Shown piece by piece: positions 1-5,975 of a stretch of 7,352 bases of DNA; position 1 is the stretch's first letter, and every line of letters begins with the position of its first letter. The DNA is taken from positions 1 to 7,352 of the forward strand of contig JBGVLZ010000095.1 of the NCBI GenBank assembly GCA_045124505.1. The letters run 5' to 3'. Position numbers and translations under genes: made by a program. Origin of the DNA: RGIG7213 sp045124505 (lineage in GTDB: Bacteria > Bacillota > Clostridia > Oscillospirales > CAG-272). The notes beneath the pieces were generated by a model. That model searched no databases, had not been told where the DNA came from, and was given only the letters and a program-made list of their open reading frames with translations.

Positions 1-399
1 CTCTTCGGATGATGCCATATCGATAAGCTCATCTATTATCTTTTCACCCCATTTACAGCGTGGCATTTCAATTAAAAGAAGATCTGTACCTTCAAATGTA
101 AGTGCTTTAAGCCCGTCTGCATCGTAACATATATCTTTGCAGTATTCCACCTCTGAGCCGAGAATAATTTTCGGAGAATTTTCAGGTAAACGCGGCAAAA
201 GACGTTTATATACTTCGTTTCTTTTTCGTATAAACAGATCAAGCGTGTCTGATTCCGTGTGGAAATGAGGCGTGGCGATGATCGTTTTGACACCTTGCTC
301 AGAAAGCTTTTTTACAAGCTGTATGCTTTCCTTTATACTTTGGCTTCCGTCGTCAATTTCAGGAAGTATATGCGTATGAAAATCTATTATATTCGTCAT
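1..399 (-). CDS. CpsB/YwqE-type PHP-domain protein-tyrosine phosphatase, N-terminal part
   Basis: Partial gene: 133 codons from the ATG at 397-399 to the left edge with no stop. Members are usually about 240-260 residues, so roughly half is present. Visible PHP motifs are FHTHILP with the metal-binding pair H8/H10, then IDDG (D16, D17), ATPHFH (H45, H47), GSEVEY (E83, E85) and LLIEMP (108-113). This order and spacing fit the CpsB/CapC/YwqE family, manganese-dependent cytoplasmic enzymes that remove phosphate from tyrosine-rich tails of BY-kinases controlling capsule or exopolysaccharide assembly. The family assignment rests on motifs; the physiological target is inferred. The start is fixed by a strong ribosome site 7 bases upstream and by a consensus promoter just before it. 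It is separated from the upstream secreted-protein gene by a terminator, so it probably begins its own transcript, perhaps an exopolysaccharide operon continuing left. A histidinol-phosphatase-like PHP enzyme is the main alternative. Confidence 0.86.
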   Translation of the reverse strand, partial: MTNIIDFHTHILPEIDDGSQSIKESIQLVKKLSEQGVKTIIATPHFHTESDTLDLFIRKRNEVYKRLLPRLPENSPKIILGSEVEYCKDICYDADGLKALTFEGTDLLLIEMPRCKWGEKIIDELIDMASSEE

Positions 400-406
400 A
401 GATAAT

Positions 407-415
407 ACCTCCCTT
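407..415 (-). promoter_or_regulatory. Ribosome binding site of the CpsB-type gene
   Basis: Read on the minus strand this is AAGGGAGGT, close to the full anti-16S complement, with a 7-base spacer to the ATG at 397-399. It decides the start codon. Confidence 0.85.
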
Positions 416-428
416 AGCTTATAGCGTA

Positions 429-457
429 ATTATAATATATCATAAAAGTTGTGTCAA
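429..457 (-). promoter_or_regulatory. Consensus sigma-A promoter of the CpsB-type gene
   Basis: On the minus strand there is TTGACA (452-457), exactly 17 bases, then TATAAT (429-434). Both hexamers match the vegetative consensus at all positions. The start of transcription should be near 421-423, giving a leader of only about 22 bases that is nearly all ribosome site, so no room exists for a leader riboswitch. Confidence 0.88.
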
Positions 458-501
458 GTTTTATTTTGTGAAATATTATTCATTTAATTATTTAATCGAT
501 A

Positions 502-554
502 TAAAAACAAATAATCAGGCTCATTCGGAATGTTATTTCCTGAATGAGCCTGAT
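502..554 (-). terminator. Rho-independent terminator of the secreted dockerin/lectin/EEP gene
   Basis: A perfect 13-base inverted repeat (514-526 with 542-554, arm ATCAGGCTCATTC) extends by a further GGAA/TTCC pairing past one bulged base and closes on a 6-base loop. On the minus strand the hairpin begins 7 bases past the stop codon and is followed by a T-rich run (TTATTTGTTTTTAT). It insulates the downstream CpsB-type gene, whose promoter lies just beyond. Confidence 0.88.
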
Positions 555-561
555 CAAATAT

Positions 562-3348
562 TTACTTAACTATTGAAAATCTTACGTAGATCGGATGGTG
601 GTCAGAAGTCCACGAGCCGTTTATATATTCGTTACATACTTTGTAGTAGTTAAGCTTAAAATCATTTTTGGAATAGTAGATGTAGTCAAGAATTCTGTTT
701 TCTGCACCGTAGTTTGTGAATGTTGCGCCTGTAATGCTTGTAGTGGCAGTTGAACCGTTCATATATCCGTACTGTTCCATTTTCGTGCATGCTGCGCTTC
801 CGAAATCGGCATTGTAGTCGCCGGAAATGTAAACAGGGTAGTCATTTCCGTGTTTATCAATAAAGTCTTGAATTATTGCAAGCTGCTTGAGTCTTATTGC
901 ATCAGTCGTATATTCAAGGTGTGTATTTATCACAAGTATCATCTGAAGGTCAGATTTTCTCTGTAAAAATGCATATGTGAAGATACGGTTATACATTGAT
1001 TCAGGGAATCTTGAAACTGTATCCGGTGTTGCGGAAAGCCATTTTGTTCCCCAGCCTGTGAGATTGAAAATGTGCTTGTTGTAAAGGATTGAGCTATGCT
1101 CACCGGCTGAACCTCCGTCACGGCCGAGACCTACAATTGCATATGTATCTCCGAGATTTGCCTGCAGATAATTCATCCACGTGGGTGTTGCTTCCTGTAT
1201 ACCTATCGTATCAGGCATGTATTTCTTCATCTTTGTGACAACTCTGCTCATTCTTTCTGTCGTTACGTTTCCGCAATAGACATTGTATGACATGGCTGTG
1301 TGCTGTGAATTATCTATCTTGAATATCTGCGCATCAGTCAAATTAGGCTTGTAAATATCTATCTTTGTACCGTCGTTTGAACTTGCCGCATATACGTCAA
1401 GAACTGCGTTTTTGGAAAGTGCGGACTGGATTATAAATGAATCTTCCTTCGGACACAGATACCAACGCTGTGCATTGGAACCGTTGTCAGCTGTTACCTG
1501 CAAAGCAGTTCCTGCTGTAGTGTCACTGTTCGGTACTGTAAGAACCTTTCCGTTAGAATTGTTTATGATCTTATATGAATTATTTGACTGTCGTTCAAAT
1601 CTCCATACCTGTTCGGAATGCTCACTTGCACCGTAAATTATTACATTCGTTCCGCCGCTGAGGGATATTTTCTTAGAGGCAGCGAAGGAGGGGGATATTC
1701 TTGCATTGAAATGAGATCCGATATTTACAGGTGCAGTATATTCCATATAATTTCCCGAAAAGCTTGTTATCGTAAATTGTTGTGAGGAAGCCCTTCCGTT
1801 GTATGTACCTATCTGTACATTTGTGTCAGCTTCAGTACTTCCTGCATAAATTTCAAGTACGCAAGAGGATGAACATTTCGGCACGATAGAGTATCCGCTT
1901 GAAGAACCTATAATGAACCATCTTTGAGTATTTGCAGAAGTATTTTTGTCAACTATTTCTATATTTGTACCGTTTGCAGCCTTTGAATCACTTACAGCAA
2001 GCGCTTTTCCGTTTTCCTGGTTAATGATCATGTAGCTTCCGTCGCTTTGCTTTGCAAATCTCCACAGCTGACGTACTGTCTTTGCACTTGCTTTCATTAC
2101 AACATTTGATGAGCCTGTTGCAATAACAGCGACATTATTTTTTGATACTACACCTGTGACAGTTGCCATGAGATTTTCGCCAAGATCAACAGCAGATGCT
2201 TCAACCTGATTTTCGATATCTGTTACATTTTCGATTTCAAATGACTGTGCATTTGAACCGTTGGGTGTATATGCCTGAATATTTCTGTTGTTTTCAATAA
2301 GTCCTGCATGAATATCCATAACGTATTCGCCGAGTACTGATTTGATAACATATGTTCCGTCATCATTTCTTTCAAGCGTCCAACGCTGTGCTGTTGAATT
2401 TGAATCGTTGCCGACACGGATATTTGTTCCGTTTGAAACGCTTGTGCTTTCAACCTCGATACATTTACCTGTATCTTTGTTCTTTATCTCGTAGCTTCCG
2501 TTTGATTGCTTTGTAAATGTCCATATCTGCGAAGACTTGAGCGCTGTGTTTGAAAGGAGAACATTTGTGTCTGCAAATGCAACACAGAGCGAAGAATCTG
2601 CCTTTGTTATTCTTGCATCAAATGAAGTTACGGGATTTACTTTAACAGTAAATTTTTTGGTCGTGTTTCCGTATTTGAGAGTTACATTTGTATCTGAAAC
2701 CGACAAATACTTACTTCCCGACGGATATATAATGCCAAAACCGTCACCGTACGAAAGAATTGTACCGTCAGTATATTTAACATTCAGATATACGCCTTTG
2801 GAAGAAAAGCTTTCACCCTCGTTATAAACCGTTTTTTCGGGAGTACCGAGGAATTCAACGGACTGAATTTGAGGTATGCACATGGAAGCCAAATCAGACA
2901 GATCGTTTTCATTGATTATGCCGTCATTGTTCATATCCATGCAGCGTGTTTGTAAAGCGGGTATATTTGTGCCCATCAGTTTTTTGAATCGCACAACATC
3001 TTTTCCGTTTACGATACCGTCATCGTTTACGTCGCCGCTGATTATGATAGTCGCTTCGTCTTTGGCAATTCCGTCTGCAAAAAGCGTTATAGTATCACCG
3101 GTCTTTAATGTTTCTGTCTTGGTGTAAATTTCACAGTCGCCTTTAATGAGATTTTTTACACCTTCGGCACTTGAATTGCAAGGAACACCGCACAAATAGG
3201 CAGTATTTCCCGAACGGTAAACGGTAAGCCCTGTGCCGGAAATCGGGGTCAAAACATTTTGTTCATTTGCCACGGTGAACAATTCTGTTAAGGAAAACAC
3301 ACAGGCAAACGCACACAGCAAAGCTGTAAGCCTTTTTAAATTTTTCAT
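562..3348 (-). CDS. Secreted dockerin / triple ricin-type lectin / endonuclease-exonuclease-phosphatase protein
   Basis: Complete 928-residue exported protein. Residues 1-27 form a signal peptide (basic start, hydrophobic core, likely cleavage after TVA, 25-27). About 33-103 is a small beta-rich module of the kind seen before clostridial dockerins. Residues 104-159 are a type I dockerin with two calcium loops (D106, N108, D110, N114, D117; D138, N140, D142, N146, D149). Residues 162-238 look like a bacterial Ig-like domain. Three ricin-type beta-trefoils follow (about 244-372, 391-527, 546-678), with nine QxW/QxF motifs. Residues 684-928 are an EEP catalytic domain: N689, E719, H751, H810 in NTHLEY, D844 and N846 in GDYNAD, D888, and SDHH (915-918). 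The family cleaves phosphoesters (DNase I, sphingomyelinase, inositol-phosphate phosphatases); which one applies here is not readable. The start has a good ribosome site. The gene seems monocistronic, with a terminator on each side. Dockerins more often sit at the C-terminus of enzymes, so the placement is unusual. Confidence 0.92.
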   Translation of the reverse strand: MKNLKRLTALLCAFACVFSLTELFTVANEQNVLTPISGTGLTVYRSGNTAYLCGVPCNSSAEGVKNLIKGDCEIYTKTETLKTGDTITLFADGIAKDEATIIISGDVNDDGIVNGKDVVRFKKLMGTNIPALQTRCMDMNNDGIINENDLSDLASMCIPQIQSVEFLGTPEKTVYNEGESFSSKGVYLNVKYTDGTILSYGDGFGIIYPSGSKYLSVSDTNVTLKYGNTTKKFTVKVNPVTSFDARITKADSSLCVAFADTNVLLSNTALKSSQIWTFTKQSNGSYEIKNKDTGKCIEVESTSVSNGTNIRVGNDSNSTAQRWTLERNDDGTYVIKSVLGEYVMDIHAGLIENNRNIQAYTPNGSNAQSFEIENVTDIENQVEASAVDLGENLMATVTGVVSKNNVAVIATGSSNVVMKASAKTVRQLWRFAKQSDGSYMIINQENGKALAVSDSKAANGTNIEIVDKNTSANTQRWFIIGSSSGYSIVPKCSSSCVLEIYAGSTEADTNVQIGTYNGRASSQQFTITSFSGNYMEYTAPVNIGSHFNARISPSFAASKKISLSGGTNVIIYGASEHSEQVWRFERQSNNSYKIINNSNGKVLTVPNSDTTAGTALQVTADNGSNAQRWYLCPKEDSFIIQSALSKNAVLDVYAASSNDGTKIDIYKPNLTDAQIFKIDNSQHTAMSYNVYCGNVTTERMSRVVTKMKKYMPDTIGIQEATPTWMNYLQANLGDTYAIVGLGRDGGSAGEHSSILYNKHIFNLTGWGTKWLSATPDTVSRFPESMYNRIFTYAFLQRKSDLQMILVINTHLEYTTDAIRLKQLAIIQDFIDKHGNDYPVYISGDYNADFGSAACTKMEQYGYMNGSTATTSITGATFTNYGAENRILDYIYYSKNDFKLNYYKVCNEYINGSWTSDHHPIYVRFSIVK
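565..1299 (-). other. Region encoding the EEP catalytic domain (residues 684-928)
   Basis: This part of the secreted protein carries the complete set of EEP hallmarks in the usual order: MSYNVYCGN (strand 1 Asn), GIQEA (metal-binding Glu719), a central EHSSILYNK segment, NTHLEY (catalytic His810), GDYNAD (Asp844/Asn846), LDYIYY (Asp888) and a terminal SDHHPI (Asp916/His917). No key residue is missing, so the domain is predicted active. About 245 residues is a normal length for the fold. Confidence 0.9.
1315..2619 (-). repeat. Three tandem ricin-type beta-trefoil lectin modules
   Basis: Three diverged copies encode residues about 244-372, 391-527 and 546-678. Each trefoil has alpha, beta and gamma subdomains ending in QxW or QxF. 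Alpha motifs are QIW (274-276), QLW (427-429) and QVW (580-582); beta motifs are QRW in all three (321, 475, 627); gamma motifs are QSF (368), QQF (523) and QIF (674). Gamma subdomains keep the acidic residue that contacts sugar in this fold (D345, E499, D651), while beta subdomains do not show a consistent Asp there. Sugar binding, if retained, is therefore most likely at the gamma sites. Confidence 0.85.
2872..3039 (-). other. Region encoding a type I dockerin (residues 104-159)
   Basis: Two duplicated F-hand calcium loops are visible: GDVNDDGIVNGKD (105-117) and MDMNNDGIINEND (137-149), each followed by a short helix. Calcium ligands sit at loop positions 1, 3, 5, 9 and 12 in both. Positions 10-11, which help set cohesin choice in studied type I dockerins, differ between halves (Gly-Lys versus Glu-Asn). 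Dockerins bind cohesins on cellulosome-like scaffolds or cell-surface proteins; no cohesin gene lies in the window. Confidence 0.88.
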
Positions 3349-3353
3349 AAATA

Positions 3354-3359
3354 CCTCCT
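3354..3359 (-). promoter_or_regulatory. Ribosome binding site of the secreted EEP protein gene
   Basis: AGGAGG on the minus strand, 5 bases before the ATG at 3346-3348. The spacing is slightly short but the match is perfect, and the following residues make a clear signal peptide. Confidence 0.8.
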
Positions 3360-3380
3360 CGGTTATAGGGTTAAAAATAC

Positions 3381-3430
3381 ATTATATTTTAACATAATAT
3401 ACACCCATTTATGTTAATACGGTGTTAATA
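3381..3430 (-). promoter_or_regulatory. Possible activator-dependent promoter of the secreted EEP protein gene
   Basis: A perfect -10 hexamer TATAAT lies at 3381-3386 on the minus strand, but no acceptable -35 hexamer is found 16-18 bases upstream. Just upstream are two direct copies of TATTAACA (3423-3430 and 3412-3419) with an 11-base period, centred about 47 bases before the predicted start near 3374. That layout fits a regulator binding side by side on one DNA face and replacing the -35 contact. The -10 call is moderate; the operator is inference. Confidence 0.42.
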
Positions 3431-3485
3431 AACGATTTTCGGCAATAAGTACTATTATCAGATGAAAAAACTGTATATATTGCAC

Positions 3486-3525
3486 AAAAAAGCCTCTTTG
3501 CAAACGAGAACAAAGAGGCTTTTTT
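3486..3525 (-). terminator. Rho-independent terminator ending the corrinoid-FtsW/RodA-metY cluster
   Basis: Perfect inverted repeat of 15 bases (3486-3500 and 3511-3525), core AGCCTCTTTG, 10-base loop. On the minus strand it sits 8 bases past the metY stop codon and ends in a T6 run. It is symmetrical and could stop plus-strand transcripts as well, although no plus-strand gene enters it here. Confidence 0.92.
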
Positions 3526-3533
3526 TGAAGCTA

Positions 3534-4799
3534 TTAAAGATTTTTAAGGCTCTGATCGATGTCTGCGATTATATCGTCAACATTTTCAAGACCGACGGAA
3601 AATCTGATAAGACCGGGATTGATGCCAGCGGCAACAAGCTGTTCGTCTGTCAGCTGTCTGTGTGTTGCACTTGCGGGATGGAGAACACATGTGCGTATGT
3701 CAGCAACGTGCACTTCGTTTGAAGCAAGCTTCAAACCGTCCATGAATTTGACAGCGGCATTTTTTCCGCCCTTGATGAAGAATGTAACAACACCGGCACA
3801 GCCGTCGGGGAGGTATTTCTTTGCTCTTTCATACATCACAGGATCTGAATTTATTCCGGGATATACTACCTTTTCGATCTTATCGCTCTTTGCGAGGAAT
3901 TCGGCAACCTTTGTTGCATTTTCACAGTAGCGCTTCATTCTTACGTGAAGTGTTTCAAGACCGAGATTGAGCAAAAATGCAGAGTGTGCGGCAGGATAAC
4001 AGCCAAAGTCTCTCATAAGCTGCATTCTTGCCTTTGTAATAAATGCAGCAGGTGCGGCAAAGTCTGCATATACAACACCGTGGTAAGATTCATCGGGTTC
4101 GGTGAATTCGGGGAATTTACCGCATCTCCAGTCGAATGTACCTGCATCAACGATAACACCGCCTACCTGAAGTGCATGTCCGTCCATGTATTTTGTTGTT
4201 GAGTGAACTACGATATCTGCGCCGTGCTCAATAGGACGGCAGAGAATAGGTGTGGGGAATGTGTTGTCGATTATAAGGGGAACGCTGTTTGCATGTGCAA
4301 TTCTTGCGAATTTTTCAATATCAAGCACAGTAAGTGCGGGGTTTGCAAGTGTTTCGCCGAATACAGCCTTTGTATTGGGCTTGAACGCCTTCATTATTTC
4401 TTCTTCATCAGCTTCGGGATTTACAAAGATACATTCAATTCCGAGCTTTTTAAGTGTGTAAGCAAAGAGATTTACCGTTCCGCCGTATATCTCAGATGCC
4501 GCAATAAAGCTGTCACCGCTGTGGCAGAGATTGAGGATCGACAAAAGAGATGCCGCCTGACCTGAGGATGTGCACATAGCACCAACACCGCCTTCAAGCT
4601 CTGCGATCTTCTTTTCTACGACTTCAACAGTCGGGTTTGAAAAACGTGAATACATGTGCGCTGTAGGCATATCGAAAAGCTCTCCGATATGCTCAGTTGA
4701 GTCAAATACGTATGTTGTACTCTGAACTATGGGCATTACACGGGGACCGCCGTTTTCGGGCTTATATCCGGCATGCAGACACTTTGTTTCTATTTTCAT
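3534..4799 (-). CDS. metY: O-acetylhomoserine sulfhydrylase (MetY-type, PLP-dependent)
   Basis: Complete 421-residue member of the Cys/Met metabolism PLP family, predicted to join O-acetylhomoserine with sulfide to give homocysteine and acetate in the cytoplasm. Seen motifs: YSRFSNPT (50-57), whose Tyr/Arg contact the PLP phosphate of the neighbouring subunit; TSSGQAA (77-83); the ring-stacking Tyr105 in EIYGGT; FGETLANP (147-154); D178 in IDNT; the Schiff-base lysine K203 in STTKYMDGH; and LIRFSVGLE with R399, which binds the substrate carboxylate. Length near 420 and the extra segment around 218-245 (TFDWRCGKF...SYHGVVY) point to MetY rather than the shorter cystathionine gamma-synthase or beta-lyase. 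It overlaps the end of the FtsW/RodA gene by 4 bases (ATGA), so its translation is likely coupled; an AAAGGAAAGG ribosome site lies inside that upstream gene. A terminator follows directly. An O-succinylhomoserine- or cysteine-using relative cannot be fully excluded. Confidence 0.93.
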   Translation of the reverse strand: MKIETKCLHAGYKPENGGPRVMPIVQSTTYVFDSTEHIGELFDMPTAHMYSRFSNPTVEVVEKKIAELEGGVGAMCTSSGQAASLLSILNLCHSGDSFIAASEIYGGTVNLFAYTLKKLGIECIFVNPEADEEEIMKAFKPNTKAVFGETLANPALTVLDIEKFARIAHANSVPLIIDNTFPTPILCRPIEHGADIVVHSTTKYMDGHALQVGGVIVDAGTFDWRCGKFPEFTEPDESYHGVVYADFAAPAAFITKARMQLMRDFGCYPAAHSAFLLNLGLETLHVRMKRYCENATKVAEFLAKSDKIEKVVYPGINSDPVMYERAKKYLPDGCAGVVTFFIKGGKNAAVKFMDGLKLASNEVHVADIRTCVLHPASATHRQLTDEQLVAAGINPGLIRFSVGLENVDDIIADIDQSLKNL

Positions 4800-5968
4800 C
4801 TTTTATTACCTTTCCTTTCAGAAATAAACTGTTTTTTTCTATGAACACCGACGCTCATAACAGCGCCGAGACACATATACAAACTTACTATTGACGAACC
4901 GCCGTAGCTTATAAACGGCAGTGTGATGCCGATAACGGGCAACAGACCAAGACACATTCCTATATTTTCAAGTGTCTGGAATATGAACACGGATGCGACA
5001 CCTGCGCATATAAACATTCCGTAATTATCTCTGTTTCTGCGTGCTATGATAAGAATACGCAGAACCAATACAGCCATCAGTGCAAAAAATACAAGTGCGC
5101 CGATAAAGCCGAAATCCTCACACAAAACAGCAAATATCATGTCCGTCTGTCTTGCGGGTAATGTTGATTCGCTGGGACTTTGCGTTATTGTACCGCTTGC
5201 GTAACCGCATCCGCTTATACCGCCGTTTGCAATTGCCCTCATACTCTGAAGCACCTGATACCCATATCCTTCGGGATCCTGTGTTGGGTCAAATCCGACG
5301 AGTATTCGCATTCGCTGATATTCGTTAAGAACTTTCCACATGATAGGCGATGCTATAACGAGCAAGCCCGCCGCACCCGCAAAATACCAGATGCTTACCC
5401 CTGCACAAAAACACATAACGGCGAATATAAGACCGAATGATATCAGAGCGCCCAAGTCCATCTCAAGCATTACGCAAACCATGATTATACCGCCGTGAAT
5501 GCACAAAGCGGCAAGACTTTTCAGCTCATTTATATTTCCTTGCTTTAAAATACCGAGGTGATATCCGAATGTCATGATAAACATTATTTTAACAACTTCG
5601 GCAGGCTGAAGATTAACGCCGACAAACGGAAGTGCTATCCAGCTGTCATTGTTACCGAAGGAGCCGTGAAGCATATTCGGTATATTTTCTGCAATAGGCA
5701 GGATCAAAAGCGCACACGATGCAAGAAACATCGGTATTGCCATTTTTTTCAAAAGACTGTCGTAATCTATCAGCGCCATGAATACCATTGCGAAAAAACC
5801 TATTGTGGAAGCCAATATCTGAACCGTTACAAGATTGTTTGTTCCCATGTAGTTCACGGCTGAGGAAAGAACTATTATTCCGTAAACGGTAAGTATTACC
5901 GCAGGAATAAGTATGTACAGGTCAAACTGCCTTAATTTATCAAATAAACTTGTTTCGTGCTTTTTCAT
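4796..5968 (-). CDS. rodA: FtsW/RodA/SpoVE-family peptidoglycan glycosyltransferase
   Basis: Complete 390-residue polytopic membrane protein of the SEDS family, which polymerises lipid II into glycan strands together with a class B penicillin-binding protein. Hydrophobic segments run from about 16-36 to 357-376. Diagnostic motifs: NDSWIALPFVGVNLQPAEVVKI (107-128, summarised by W110, G117, Q121, P122, E124), the DLGALISFG segment (171-179), the long extracellular loop GFDPTQDPEGYGYQ (225-238), QTDMIFAVLCEDFGF (274-288) with the likely catalytic Asp276, and LPFISYGGSS (350-359). RodA is preferred over FtsW because of the short cytoplasmic tail and GFDP loop, but SpoVE or FtsW cannot be excluded and no PBP2 gene lies nearby. 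It begins 7 bases after the corrinoid gene stop and shows no Shine-Dalgarno at proper distance, suggesting re-initiation by ribosomes finishing the upstream gene. Its TGA stop overlaps the metY start. Confidence 0.9.
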   Translation of the reverse strand: MKKHETSLFDKLRQFDLYILIPAVILTVYGIIVLSSAVNYMGTNNLVTVQILASTIGFFAMVFMALIDYDSLLKKMAIPMFLASCALLILPIAENIPNMLHGSFGNNDSWIALPFVGVNLQPAEVVKIMFIMTFGYHLGILKQGNINELKSLAALCIHGGIIMVCVMLEMDLGALISFGLIFAVMCFCAGVSIWYFAGAAGLLVIASPIMWKVLNEYQRMRILVGFDPTQDPEGYGYQVLQSMRAIANGGISGCGYASGTITQSPSESTLPARQTDMIFAVLCEDFGFIGALVFFALMAVLVLRILIIARRNRDNYGMFICAGVASVFIFQTLENIGMCLGLLPVIGITLPFISYGGSSIVSLYMCLGAVMSVGVHRKKQFISERKGNKR

Positions 5969-5975
5969 TTACTGC

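Noticed and set aside
72..293. 73-codon minus-strand open frame inside the CpsB-type gene
   Set aside because: Out of frame with the conserved PHP-domain reading, no ribosome site, low-complexity product.
3310..3348. Lipoprotein signal peptide on the secreted EEP protein
   Set aside because: Cys12 and Cys16 lie in the hydrophobic core, but the residues before them do not form an acceptable lipobox; an ordinary cleavage site after residue 27 fits better.
3401..3425. Small ACACC/GGTGT inverted repeat upstream of the secreted EEP gene
   Set aside because: Only 5 base pairs around a 15-base spacer and no T-run; too weak to call a structure.
3462..3722. 86-codon plus-strand open frame spanning the terminator after metY
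   Set aside because: It reads through a strong hairpin and antisense to metY; no ribosome site or family.
4203..4565. 120-codon open frame on the plus strand opposite metY
   Set aside because: Cysteine-rich product of the reverse frame of a conserved enzyme gene, with no promoter or ribosome site.
4800..4830. S-adenosylmethionine riboswitch or T-box ahead of metY
   Set aside because: metY starts within the upstream coding sequence through an ATGA overlap, so there is no leader.
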